From Limnanthes douglasii subsp. nivea (taxonomy: Eukaryota > Streptophyta > Magnoliopsida > Brassicales > Limnanthaceae): DNA of 64,000 nt. Below the pieces are notes generated by a model. It saw only the letters and a list, made by a program, of their open reading frames with translations, had not been told where the DNA came from and made no database searches. How positions within the stretch are numbered: the stretch's first letter is position 1; the number at the start of each line of letters is the position of its first letter. Location: positions 169,780,643 to 169,844,642 of the forward strand of contig JAUPFV010000001.1 of NCBI GenBank assembly GCA_036936605.1, given 5' to 3'. A program made the position numbers and the translations under genes. This document shows positions 53,880 through 64,000 of the stretch, piece after piece.

Positions 53880-54480
53880 GAGGGTGAGTCATAGATGTTA
53901 AATCTTTTAACTGTACTCGGTTGGCTTCAATCATTTTTTCACTTACTATATATTCGACGAACTTTCATAATCGGACCTTAAATGTGCACTTTTCTGGGTT
54001 TAATTTTAAGTTCACCCTTTTTAAGTTAATAAAAGTTTCCTTTAGATCATCAAAATGGCCCTCATGCTTAGGATGTTTTTACCATCATATCATCGATATG
54101 TATTTCCAAGTTTCGTCGTGATTCAAACGTTTTGTTCACCAGACGCTGATAAGTAGCCCCTGCATTTTAAACCCAAACGGTATTACTCGATAACAGTGCA
54201 AATCCCTTCCAGTGATAAACGAAGTGTTTTTTTCATCCGTCAGATTCATTTTGATCTAATTATACCCAACATAAGAATCCATAAAAGAAAACAATCGGTT
54301 TCATGATGTGGAATCTACCAGCTGATCTATTTCTGGGACATGGAAAAGATCTTTTGGACAAGCTCCATTTAAGTCTGTAAAATCTACACAGATTCTCTAT
54401 TTATTGTCTTTCTTTTTTACCAATACTAGATTTGCTACCCATAAAGAATATTGTGATTCTAGAATGTTCCCTACTTTGGA
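53880..54480 (-). pseudogene. Degenerate Tat reverse transcriptase
   Basis: Read in mixed frames: VDFTDLNGACPKDL-like near 54390, GRDLHCYRVIPFGF near 54200, the ATYQRLVNK equivalent near 54150 and IDDMMVK near 54095. Stops and frameshifts are frequent. Collinear with RT of the young Tat element. Confidence 0.7.
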
Positions 54481-54870
54481 TAGACATTCTACCTCTGCCA
54501 CTATCGCCTTAGTTTTTTCATGAGAAAAAGGTTTATTTTTTGTATTATGAGACTTACATTATTCTTGATTGACAACTTATGGTAAATAATTTTGGGGGAA
54601 CACTTGTTTTATCCTCGGAACACCAGGCAAACATATCTAATTTTGAAAATAAAAAAATTTAATCAATTTTTGGCCTTAAATTCGGAAATATCTTTGTTCG
54701 AATCTTCAACACTTTACCATCTGGATATACATGATCTTCATAATTTTCATTAGGAACCAAAAGACCGGGGGACTCCCTTCGGTTATCAAAAGGGGTTGGC
54801 TCCGAGGAAGTCCCTGCTAGTTGCTATGCTTTCTCTGTTTCATTCCCCCGAACTTGCTTGGAAGATAAAA

Positions 54871-55260
54871 CTATTCGGCAAGATTCTCTAGCCATTTTTT
54901 GACTGCTTCTAATTGTCCCAACATATTTCCCCACAACATACTTTGAACACTATAAACTGTAGAGATAACAACATGCATCTTTGCCAACCAGGACCTCCTA
55001 AAAATAAAATTGTAAGATGTAAGAACATCTACTACAATAAACAAAATTTCAACTTCTTTTCTAAACGGTCCCCGACCTAGTTCAACCACACTTTCGAATT
55101 CTCCAACCACTTCAGCGGTCACCCTTGTGAATACCACAATTGTTCGATAAAACCTTCAGATAACAGGACTGTCAACAATTTTCTTATAAGTGCTCATGAA
55201 TAAGATGTTAGTGGAACTGCCTGTGTCAATTAGAACTCTCTTGACCACCGACTATCCCTG
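54871..55260 (-). pseudogene. Degenerate Tat protease
   Basis: The minus strand at 55229-55212 encodes the active site IDTGSS, intact. 55137-54871 continues GEFESVVELGRGPFRKEV and ILFIVVDVLTSYNFIF RRSWLA, matching the end of the young element's protease. Frame breaks lie between the two parts. Confidence 0.8.
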
Positions 55261-55639
55261 TTGCAATTACCACAACATCTTCGTATAGGACTGCCACATT
55301 CCTCATATCATCATGTTCAAACTAAATTATTGGGGAGGGAGCTCGAGGCTGATTTGCCGAGGTACCCACTTTTAAGTGAGTAGTCAAGCTAACTATATAT
55401 CTTTTCCGGGAGCTGTGCGAATTTCCTGCAACAGTATCACCCCCAAAAATTGCCAAAGATTCAAAGCACGCACATAAATCACTAACCTTTTTCCTCGAGA
55501 TAATTCTTCCACCATGCTAATATCGTTTTCCCCTCTTTTGGATCCAAGTACTCTGTCATAGTATCAAAAGAATCAATATCTTCGGAGAAAACCAACGCAG
55601 TTTCTTATTTTGATGCTTCTTTGGCTGCCGGATTTTTCT

Positions 55640-55870
55640 GAGAGTGTTTATTTACAAAGTTTGTCAATTTTTCATTTTTAAGTAACACTTGTATTTCTTT
55701 CTTCAGTTCAATACACTATTTTATGTCATGCTCAACGAATTCCTGATACTTGTAATATTTGATGTTTATTTTCTTCCTCAGAGTTTGTAAATATGGAAAA
55801 GTTTGCGGAATTACACTTGATCACGAGTTTTGTCAAATGTAATAGCCATAAACTCAGTTAGAACTGTAAA
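55640..55870 (-). pseudogene. Degenerate Tat gag C-terminal region
   Basis: Reads KYYKYQEFVEHDIK then, after a stop, CIELKKEIQVLLKNEKLTNF. This aligns with CQYHNDIGHTTDDCIALKQEVQNLIERGKL-type sequence of the young Tat Gag, with knuckle residues partly lost. Further Gag to the right is not recognisable. Confidence 0.6.
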
Positions 55871-56218
55871 ATATTATGGACGAATCCATTTGTTGGATAT
55901 TGTCTTAGCTACATATTGTGTACTATATGTTTGATGATTTACTTAAGGTTTCGGAGCATACTGGTTTATTGTTTTAGGTTGCACATTTATTCGAGGAGGT
56001 TAAATAGTAGCAAGAGATCTTTGAAACTGATTCTGCTCCAACTGATCACTAGAACCTATTTCCAAAGCGTGAGTTTCTTCCACCAATATTTTTTTTTTCA
56101 ACTTGATCAAGAAGAGCCCAAAATGTCATTGCTTGACTTTCAGCCACAATGTTCTTCAGTATTCCGTGGAGAAGTCCCATTTGTTATGCTGCCAAAGCCA
56201 CAAAGTCATTACAAGGCA

Positions 56219-56375
56219 AAAAATTATCCCTTCTAAGAAAATACTAAGAAAATTATCCCTTCTAGGCTCTGCAACACTAAGAAAATACTAAGAAAATTAT
56301 CCCTTATAAGCCACAAGGTCAAACCTTAAACAAGGAAAATACTAAGAAAATTATCCCTTCTAGGCTCTGCAACAC
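56219..56375 (+). repeat. Irregular repeat of AAAATTATCCCTT blocks
   Basis: AAAATTATCCCTT starts at about 56219, 56249, 56293 and 56347, with linked CTAGGCTCTGCAACACTA and ACTAAGAAAATACTAAG blocks shuffled between copies. It looks like local slippage or duplication. Confidence 0.75.
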
Positions 56376-56499
56376 TAGAATCTCTTCCTTAACATCCCAA
56401 ATATATTTTAGTTCTAGCTACATTTCCACTGATTATCTTAGTATCACAATTAACAACAATAACAAGGCAAAAAACTATCACAACCTCCTAACAAGATGA

Positions 56500-58290
56500 A
56501 CATAAAAATATCATAATGGGAGCACAAAAACCTATCTTATGGTGGCATGTTACTTCTTATCAACTCAGTTTTAATGGTTATTCCTACACTTTGGTTACAA
56601 AACTCTTGGATTCCTCATTGTATTATATCTAAGATTGAGAAATTTTTTAACAAGTACCTCTGGGGTTCAACCTCAAATGAGAAAAGAACGATCTGGACTA
56701 ACTGGCAGCCTATTTGCAATCCCTTTAGAAAATATGGTCTGAACATCATAACTCTTTCTGACATTCATGACATCTTCCTGCAAGATGTGGTTTAATTTAA
56801 AAAAGAATAAAGGTTTATGGGCTAACCTCATTCATAACACATACTACAAGAACTCACATCATATACACGTCTCTTATAAGAAAGGTGGCTCTCAAGTTTG
56901 GATAAGACTGACCAAAATTAAAAACATTGTTGATTCTTACATTAGATGGAATCTAGGAAAGGGAGATGTTGACTTCTAGCTAGATAATTGGTTCAATCAC
57001 AAGCCCATATTAAGCTCAATGATAACCTTGGAAAGTCTTGGTTTTAGCATGAGAAAGTGAAAAGTTTCTAGTCTAACAATAATTGGGATAATGACTTTCT
57101 TGACAGACTCAAGAAATTTCCGCCTCAATCTAACTTAGATCTTAGTAATTCTAATAGGAAGCTGATGAAATTATCATCTGGAAGTTATCCAAGGATTCTG
57201 AGTTCAATACTTAAGAGACCTGTAACAAGATAAGGAATCATCTTTACAAGTCTAATCTTTTTACTAAAATCTGGAATTCAGTTACCCATAAGAAATTTTC
57301 TTTCTTACTTTGGAACTTGCTTTTCAAATTTATTCATATTGACACTATATTCCAGAAAATACATCTTAGTACTGTCTCAAAATCTCAATTTTGCGACTCT
57401 ATTGAGGATCCTAATCACCTTTTCAAATCCTATAATTATACCTGGTCTATTTGGAATTATTTTGCAGATCTTTTCAAGATCAAAATCAGAAACTATATGA
57501 ACATTTCTCATATGACGACGATGTGGTTTTTCTCCACTGCTAAAGAGATTCATGCAAGGACAATTATACCTCATATCATATTTTTGGGTGATCTAGAAAG
57601 GTAGAAACAATATGAAATTCAAAACAAAGTCCTTAAATATCATTCAATCTATAAACTATATCAAATATATCATAGTTCTCCTAGATATCTAAAATACTCT
57701 CATATATAAGCACTGGAAAATTGATGATTTTACAGCTAAAGAAATAGGTTGTGATAACTACATTACCTGGAAGAAAAACATTTCATATATCGAATGGAAT
57801 CCTCCAGCTCAGAGTAGATTTCAATAAAACACTGACGCCTCCTGTCTGCATAATGGTAAATCAAATGGTGCCATTATTGTAGGAAACACTTCTGTAGACA
57901 TCGATTTGGCTCTAGAAATCTTTACGAAAAATTATCCTCATTGATGGTTGAACCTTGTGCTCTGCTTGATGGTATTTTCTTCTGCTAGAAGAAAGGTTGG
58001 ACTAGTATTGATGTAGAGATTGATTCATTAACCTTAGTTATTTTAATTACTAAAGGAAAAAGTATCCCTCGGCTATGAAAGATTTCTTAACATGCTGCAA
58101 GAACCTTATTCCCTCTTCTTTGACTCTATATCACATTTTCAGGGACCAAAATAAAGCAGATTATTGGCTTGCTAAATGAACCCTAAAAGTAAGATGAGAT
58201 TAAAGTTTAATTCCCTTCAAGCTCCTCTTAACTTGAGTACAATCACTCTTTTAGAAAATTTTGGTTTAGGTTATATTTATAACAAAGAAT
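56500..58290 (+). pseudogene. L1-type LINE relic (RT C-terminus, zf-RVT, RNase H)
   Basis: 56547-56795 has SWIPHCIISKIEKFFNKYLW followed by WGSTSNEKRTIWTNWQPICN, the thumb region of plant L1 RT. 56767-56979 has KGLWANLIHNTYYKN and GSQVWIRLTKIKNIV. 57317-57604 has FSFLLWNLLFKFIHIDTI and the DPNHLFKSYNYTWSIW region that matches zf-RVT (HLF..C...IW). RNase H near 57790-58290 starts NTDASCLHNGKSNGAIIV and ends RLLA. Stops and frameshifts throughout; 5' part (endonuclease, RT fingers) missing. Confidence 0.75.
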
Positions 58291-59030
58291 AGCTCTGTCT
58301 TTGATTATCTTTTCTTTCGATATTCTAAACTAACCTGAAGCAGCAAACATTTACTTGACAAAAGCTCATCCTTTCTTTTGCAGGTAATGAAATTGGGATG
58401 CTATCTTGGATTGCAGCTCATCAAGGAAGACTAGCAGCTTTGAGGGTTTCGATGGTTGTTGGATCCCGTCTTTGTTCTTTTTGCTAAACCAAGCATCTAA
58501 TCGGTTCCTGAATCGAGAATTCTTTTCTCTTCCCGTAGTTAGTGCTTCACTAGATTTTCTGGAAATTAAAGCTTACGAAAATCTTAGATCTTAATCTTGC
58601 TGCTGTAACTTTGGCGGTTTGTTTCTTTTGCCAAATTTGAGCTCGCTTTATATACCTTTGGGATTGACTCTTCTTTTGTTTCCCTTAATTGGGAAAGGGA
58701 GCCTTTAATAATATGGCGCGCTTTATATGAATTTGAGATTGCATCTTCTTTTGTTTTTCATAATTGGACGTTAAGCCTTTAATAATATGGATCTTTTTAA
58801 AGCCTTTAATAATTATGGATAGAGTATTAAAAAGATGTCACTTTACTAATATCATTTTAGTGAAAGTAAATGCATTAATAGTATTCATTAAAAATAATAA
58901 AATAAAAAGAATGATCAAAACAAAATAAAACACCAAAATCTGTATTTAACCATATATATATACAAATATGTAAAATTCAAAAAGAATATGTGAAAATATA
59001 ATTATATGAATATAAATATACTCCTAAACG
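58291..59030. repeat. Spacer with 75-bp tandem duplication
   Basis: The unit starting CGCTTTATAT at 58644 is repeated at 58719 (period 75), sharing TCTTCTTTTGTTT and AGCCTTTAATAATATGG. A partial third copy is at about 58799-58818. The frame 58406-58594 has no motif. This could be the LINE 3' UTR, but no poly-A end is seen. Confidence 0.55.
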
Positions 59031-59031
59031 G

Positions 59032-59040
59032 TTATAAATA
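59032..59040 (+). promoter_or_regulatory. TATA box of the cysteine-rich peptide gene
   Basis: TTATAAATA, about 50 bases upstream of the ATG at 59089, followed by a short A-rich leader. Distance and sequence fit a plant core promoter with a very short 5' UTR. Confidence 0.5.
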
Positions 59041-59088
59041 ACAATATATGTAAAGTGTTATTAACCAAAAAAAAGAAAGGTACAAATA

Positions 59089-60696
59089 ATGAAATCTGAA
59101 ATTATAATATTGTTCATTCTCTGTTTTGCGCTCCACTTGGCTATTTCTACTCTTTCTATAGGTGAGCAAGTTTTTATCAACCATTTATTTTACTTCTTCT
59201 GAATAAGGATCTATATAATTGTAACTAGTTCCTACAAATATGGAATATTTAAATATAATAATAGAATAAAATAACTTTACATATTTTTTATGAAATTCTG
59301 ATAATTTAATTAAAATTATAGTAATCTAGAATTCATTATATAATGTTAGAGAAGTTTTTATATTTGATTCATTCATGATTTGTTTTCTTTTATCTAGTAG
59401 AAGATTCAAAAACACAAGTTTACAACGGCATTTTGTCTTGCGTCAAAGGTATTTTATATCTAAATATCGTACAACCATGATAAATTTATCATTAAACACG
59501 CGGTCATTAACTTGTATTTTTCAATATAAAAACAAAAAATATATTTGCAAATGATTTGGTTAGAGGTAATATAATGCATTGTTTGCATATTATAATAAGA
59601 GGTAACAATTAATTGATTTAAAATAACCATGTCTATTTATTTTATAGGTATAAACCTTTGTGATGACATATTCTTTAGTTTATTGATATAAACTTTTAAT
59701 TTTATAATTAATTTTTCTTAATTATGAATATTTTATAATAGAAAAGCAACTTAAGTTCTGTTTTCATAATGAGAAGGTAAACCATTCAGGCGTGGCAAAA
59801 AAATTATAAGGCATTCTTAATCATTCTTTACATTAAGAACAAAGAGATTATTTATCAAAACAATTAAGTGTTTCATAATTATTGAGGTATAATTATTATA
59901 TTTGAAAACATAAAGCTAAGTTAAACAATTAATAAATAAAAGCGAAAAATTACAAACCCAGAGATTAGGTTTAGGTTAACCTCTCAAATACTCATTTAAT
60001 TTTGTTTGCCATATCTTCCAAGAAAAAGTTACAGTCCTGAGATTATGTCTATGTCTCAGATACTCTTTATTTAAATCATAACAAAATTTATCATATACAA
60101 ATATTAGAAGTTATTTATAATCTCAAAAACTGTAAAAAAAAATGGAGTGATAAAATGATTTTTAAATTAAATTTTAAACAAATTTAAATCATCTATGTAT
60201 TGTACTATTTTCTTTAGTGGAAATCAGACCCAATTGAGTTAATGTATAAGATTTCGTGTTTAAATTATTCAAATCCTAGCCGTATAAGATGATAAATCGA
60301 ACCGTAAATACAAGCAATCATCAATATAATTATATGAATAAAGTTCTTTTATAGGATAACCTATATTTATGTCATGTTTAGACTTGTGGACCATCGTTTC
60401 AAAATAATATATTTATATAACTTTTTATGTGAACTTTTTTATTTATTTTTACTATGTCTGTTTATTATAATTGTTTTTATTTTTATTTTATAGGAAAGAA
60501 TCCAAAACCGCGTCAAGAGACAATACCTTTTAGTGGAAACTGTAATATGGTTTCCAAAAATATTAAAGGTATTTGTTATGATATATTTGAGGCGAGATAC
60601 GGTTCAGAAACTATGTTTAAAAAGTGCAAATGTATTCCGGGAGTTGATAAAGAAGGTGATATAAGCTCATGTCAATGCTGGATTTTTTGTGAATGA
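59089..60696 (+). CDS. Secreted cysteine-rich peptide gene (SCR-like/defensin-like), three exons
   Basis: Exons 59089-59161, 59398-59448 and 60494-60696, all joined after codon position 1. Introns begin GTGAGC and GTATTT and end TAG. The product is 108 residues. Residues 1-24 are a signal peptide (MKSEIIILFILCFALHLAIS...). Eight cysteines follow with spacing C-x18-C-x10-C-x16-C-x-C-x12-C-x-C-x3-C. It contains FSGNC and a C-terminal SCQCWIFCE. The F-x-G-x-C and C-x-C...C-x-C-x3-C pattern resembles S-locus cysteine-rich-like and defensin-like peptides, which act as extracellular signals or antimicrobials. The exact family is not proven. No frame disruption is seen. Intron 1 ends in TAGTAG, allowing one residue more or less. 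It stands alone among transposon relics. Confidence 0.72.
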
Positions 60697-60731
60697 TTAA
60701 CATGAAATTGATTTTTAAAATTCTAAAATCA

Positions 60732-60733
<2 letters not shown>

Positions 60734-60767
<34 letters not shown>
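60734..60767 (+). repeat. (TAA)n microsatellite
   Basis: 34 bp of uninterrupted TAA repeat, 38 bp beyond the stop of the cysteine-rich peptide gene, probably within or just past its 3' UTR. It includes AATAAT words that could serve as weak polyadenylation signals. Confidence 0.95.
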
Positions 60768-61099
60768 TTGTTTTTAGTAACTGTCACTTTTATTTGGTAG
60801 TAATCAAAGAATTGTTACAAATCATTGAGGTATAATTTAAAACAAATTAATAATATATTTAAAAAATATAACTTTGACGGACAAGGCAAATGAAAATAAT
60901 TAATAGCTTTGAGAGAATCAACACAATCCACATGATCTTCCATAACAAGTCTTTTTTTAGGATGTACATTTAATAGTAACCATAAATCATATTGTAAGCA
61001 AGAATAAGATTAACCTGTCAAAAGTAACCACAATTATTGTAAACTATTACAATGTTTTGATGATAAAGCTAGAGACAGATCTAGTTGGCAGGGTTTAAA

Positions 61100-62400
61100 T
61101 AACCATAATCCAAACTCTCAAGGAGTGTGGTAGCATCGAAAGGATTTGGAATTTGATTATTGTCAAGAAATAGTTTCATTTTACATTTCAGAGTCCAATG
61201 CACAAGTCAATCAGCAGTTTGGTTTTGGACTTTAGAAATGTATTTGATAGACATACAAGATGCAGTAAGAGTTCTACAGCATGTTAAAATTGGATTAAGA
61301 TACCAAGTCCTAACACCATTAGCTAACAAGTCAATTATTAAAGAAGAATTCAATATTACATTGTTAAGGCTTTGATGATTACAAATAATAAGTCCATCAA
61401 GAATGGTTATACACTCATACATAATAGGATATTTCTTGCCATAAAGGTTAGCATAACCATGAATGATGTTGACATTAAAGTATCTACAGATACGGGCGCC
61501 ACTTGATTCCTCATTTAGGAGACAAAAACCAACAGTATTCAATTTAATTTTACCAGCCTTAGGTTTAGTCTACTTAACGATCAGGTCATTTCTAATAGTG
61601 TTATGAAAAAAGAAGCCAAGATGTTTAGCCACACTAAAGTCACCATGTCACAGGTTTCCATTAAGTATATTAGAGAAACGAAGATTAGATAAAGTGAGGT
61701 GTCTCTTATTTATAATAGTTTTATGGGAGATAGTAAGACCATAATGTTTAGATATATTCATGGAAAACCAGATGGTCCAGTATATTAATATAGTAGGCAT
61801 CAAAATTCTAATATGATTTGATTTTTTGGTGCACCATAACCAACTCTAATTAATGATGAATGGTAATAAAATTAGGAATAAGGACATGAAAAAGAGTGGC
61901 AAAATGGATTCGGATAGGCCAAATAGTAGGGCTAGAGAAAAATAAATGAGAAGTAGTTTAAATGTTATGACAAAGTTGGATTTTTGAAGCCAAACTGAAA
62001 TTTATTTTCTTAAGGTTGGAATCCACAGAGATCCAACCTTTTAAAACTTTCAAGTTTAAAAAGAGAAGTTAGAAGTGATCTAAGAGCCCCATATCTTAGT
62101 AAAGAGAGATTGGGCACGATTTTTAATTCTAAAATGGTTCCAAGTTTTCTTAGTGTTATAATTTCAAGAGTTATCAAGAGACCAGATAATATTATCATCA
62201 CTATTAATGTTTATTTTCAGGTAAATGATCTTATTAATGATAAAACGAGTAACCATATTTCTAAATCTCTCTATGTCCTAGGTATTGTTAACCCAAAAAT
62301 TACTCATATTATTGATTTTGTAGCAAAGATTGTTGTCAATTTCAGGAAGGCTGATTAATGGCTTATTTTCTAGCCATTTATCAGGTTAAAACTCAAGCTT
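61100..62400 (-). pseudogene. L1-type LINE relic (zf-RVT and RNase H)
   Basis: On the minus strand KPKAGKIKLNTVGFCLLNEE (about 61565-61510) starts an RNase H domain. It continues ITILDGLIICNHQSLNNVIL, LIIDLLANGVRTWYL and SKVQNQTADWLVHW, the N-x-x-A-D-x-L-x pattern. Upstream (62360-61600), broken frames contain DNIIWSLDNS and TKKTWNHF, resembling the D-x-x-x-W...K-x-x-W start of zf-RVT. Stops are common. Opposite orientation to the LINE at 56500, so a separate insertion. Confidence 0.65.
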
Positions 62401-62479
62401 ACATTGCCAAGATTCCAGTGAATGAAAGGTTCAACAAGATTTCTGGAGGAGATTAAATCTCAACCATAACTTCCTTGAC

Positions 62480-62795
62480 TTTATAGAATCAAAGCTTGAC
62501 GAACAGTCTCTCCACCGCTCAGCAAACCATAGAATATTTGAAGAAGGAAAAAGAGGATCTAACTGCTAAATTGATCAAGTTAGAAGAGGCTCAAAAGAAT
62601 CTCAGGACCAAGTATTCCGGACTGGAAACTTCTTCCTCTATGAAATCAAAGCTCTGAAAGAACAGCTAGAGGATAGAGACAAAATTGTCAAGACTTTATC
62701 CGAAGACAAAGTCAATCTGGATGTTCTTCAGAATACATCTCTAGTAAAGAAGTAAACCGAAGAGATAGCTGCGGGAATAGAGAATTATGACTCTG
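62480..62795 (+). pseudogene. Coiled-coil coding remnant
   Basis: Two frames linked by a shift encode heptad-rich sequence: STAQQTIEYLKKEKEDLTAK, LIKLEEAQKNLRTKYSGLE, then EIKALKEQLEDRDKIVKTLS and EDKVNLDVLQNTSLVKK before a stop. Composition and repeat pattern are like the coiled coil of Tat antisense ORF 2 (KELKSEKEKL, LEKTLEDLRAKL), so it may be a piece of a related extra frame. This is a resemblance, not an established homology. It abuts the TRIM-like array. Confidence 0.4.
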
Positions 62796-62876
62796 AAGTG
62801 GTGGGCTGTTGGTGTTCGATCTCCGAGAATTTCACCACCATCGCGTTCCATCTGGGCCTGGCGCTCTGATACCACG

Positions 62877-63106
62877 TGTTAGGAATATGGGTACCGCATA
62901 TTCCGTCTCCGTATATAAGTAAGAATAATCAATATCAACACTAGTATGATATTGTCCGCTTTGGCACCCGAAGGCCCGCACGACTTTGCTTTTGGTCCAC
63001 TTCCAAAAGGCCTCAAACTAGTTGAGATATGTTCTTACTTATATATCACTGATCCTTCTCGTGTTTAACCGATGTGGAATGTGGGACTTTGGTCGCCACC
63101 CTAACA
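62877..63106 (-). repeat. TRIM-like LTR 1
   Basis: 230 bp, TGTTAGGAAT at the left edge and CCTAACA at the right edge on the plus strand (terminal inverted TGTTAGG/CCTAACA). Minus-strand primer site TGGTATCAGAGC at 62874-62863. Confidence 0.82.
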
Positions 63107-63413
63107 AATCCTCCTCTCGAACACAGTACTACCTTAGCCTCCTCTCAATTGACTATTATCAGCCCACTCTAATCAGGTTGGAAGATTACCTGACCATAGA
63201 GGCACTACAGATGTTAGTACTCACCTCCTATTAGACCACTCTGTCTTGTTCCTTAGCGCCACTCCAATCAAGTCACGTTTCTTGATGAGCCATAGGCACT
63301 CCGAACTAGGATATTTCTTGTAGATAAACCTTGAGCATGGCTACTGGTTCATCATGTTCGACCTCCGAGAACATTACCACCATCGTCGTTTGGGTCTAGC
63401 TTTGATAGCACGG

Positions 63414-63640
63414 GTTGGGAATATGAGTACCGCCATTCTGCCTCCGATATAAGTAAGAACAACCGATCTCCACACTAGTATGATATTGTCCGCTTTGGCG
63501 CCCGAATGCCCTCATGACTTTGCTTTTGGTCAATTTCCAAAAGGCCTCATACTAGTTGAGCTATGTTCTTACTTATATATCACTGATCCTTCCCATGTTT
63601 AACTAATGTGGGATGTGGGACTTTGGTCGCCACCTTAACA
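63414..63640 (-). repeat. TRIM-like LTR 2
   Basis: 227 bp, aligned with LTR 1. Its left terminus is mutated (GGGTTGGGAAT) and the adjacent primer site is degenerate (GCTTTGATAGCA on the plus strand). Confidence 0.8.
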
Positions 63641-63958
63641 AATCCTTCTCTCGAACAAATTACCATTTTAACCTCCTCTCAATTTACTTTGATCCGCCCA
63701 CTCTAATCAGGTTGGAAGACTACCTGACCATAGAGGAACTACAAATGTTACTGTTTACCTCCTATTAGACCATTCTGTCTTGTTTTTAGAGCCAATCCCC
63801 ACTCCAATCAAGTATCACCGCTTGATAAGCCACGAGCACTCCAAACTAGGATATCTAGAATAGATCACATTGAGCATGACGTCTAACCTTTTCATGTTCG
63901 ATCTCCGAGAATTTCACCACCATCGCGTTCCGTCTGGGCCTAGCGCTCTGATACCACG

Positions 63959-64000
63959 TGTTAGGAATATGGGTACCGCATATTCCGTCTCCGTATATAA
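63959..64000 (-). repeat. TRIM-like LTR 3, cut by the window edge
   Basis: First 42 bp match LTR 1 exactly by eye (TGTTAGGAATATGGGTACCG onward). Primer site at 63945-63956 is intact. Confidence 0.8.

Larger units (their letters stand above)
51700..55870 (-). mobile_element. Degenerate Tat-lineage Ty3/gypsy element
   Basis: Right-to-left order gag knuckle, protease, RT, RNase H (two types), integrase finger, core and C-terminus, each recognisable by similarity to the young Tat element, with many stops and indels. No LTRs were identified. Similarity in Pol is moderate (for example MRSRFASKVKQREF versus MRSRFASKVKRRDF), so it is a related but much older family member. Confidence 0.85.
62814..64000 (-). 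mobile_element. Tandem TRIM-like LTR array
   Basis: Repeats with period 542 and 540 bp (start points 62814, 63356, 63896), the third running off the window. Each period is one short internal region plus one LTR of ~230 bp. Minus-strand LTRs run TGTTAGGG/TGTTAAGG...CCTAACA, followed by CG and TGGTATCAGAGC. The other side has purine tract GAGAGGAGGATT. Internal segments are only ~307-318 bp with no coding frame, so the unit fits terminal-repeat retrotransposons in miniature. The LTR-internal-LTR-internal-LTR order is a tandem, usually produced by unequal recombination between LTRs. Confidence 0.8.

Noticed and set aside
59089..60696. Legume-type nodule cysteine-rich (NCR) peptide
   Set aside because: NCR spacing (C-x5-C near the front and C-x4-C) is not present; the C-x-C...C-x-C-x3-C ending fits SCR-like or defensin-like patterns better.
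62814..64000. Cassandra-type TRIM with a 5S rRNA-derived promoter
   Set aside because: The units have the TRIM layout, but no 5S A-box/C-box-like segment was recognised, so the more general TRIM-like label is used.
1..64000. CRISPR array, bacterial operon, tRNA or rRNA genes
   Set aside because: Direct repeats found are tandem duplications or LTRs without unique equal-length spacers, and no tRNA cloverleaf or rRNA-like sequence was noticed. The content is plant nuclear.

Overview
The window is repeat-dominated nuclear DNA from a flowering plant, probably a eudicot. It is AT-rich and packed with LTR retrotransposons of plant lineages: several Ty1/copia families, a chromodomain-bearing Ty3/gypsy element, and Tat-lineage Ty3/gypsy elements with a second, archaeal-type RNase H. 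It also holds plant L1-type LINE remnants, two hAT-like DNA transposons with 8-bp target duplications, and a TRIM-like array with tRNA-Met primer sites. The species cannot be named from what is visible. No tRNA, rRNA or conserved housekeeping gene was found.

Layout. 1-2830: 5'-truncated copia (copia A, minus). 3776-9588: decayed chromovirus (minus) whose LTRs hold a dense array of heat-shock-element-like sites upstream of the TATA box. 9589-13361: AT-rich spacer with a small LINE 3' end flanked by a 13-bp duplication. 13362-18607: copia C (plus). 19408-20710: hAT-like element containing a piece related to the TRIM family. 21089-26035: copia D (minus). 26036-26935: a solo-LTR-like stretch with 92-bp tandem repeats. 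27436-28411: second hAT-like element. 28412-33741: AT-rich DNA with short tandem duplications and an ancient copia relic. 33742-49725: copia B (plus, same family as A), split by a young complete Tat element at 37016-47555 with target duplication GTATC. 51370-55870: old Tat relic (minus). 56500-58290: LINE relic (plus). 59089-60696: the only convincing host gene. 61100-62400: LINE relic (minus). 62814-64000: tandem TRIM-like LTR array running off the window.

The young Tat element is the best-preserved coding unit. Gag-protease and RT-RNase H-integrase share one frame, interrupted by a single TAG in a readthrough-like context. Between pol and the 3' LTR it carries two long antisense reading frames with their own TATA box and intron-like signals. 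Its two 503-bp LTRs differ at only three positions by eye, so it is recent and may still be expressed.

The host gene at 59089-60696 has three exons joined in consistent phase. It encodes a predicted 108-residue secreted peptide with eight cysteines after the signal segment, resembling S-locus-cysteine-rich-like/defensin-like peptides. It is the main single-gene lead. The other notable systems are the HSE-rich chromovirus LTR, the antisense genes and readthrough stop of the Tat element, and the TRIM array with its diverged relative inside the hAT element.
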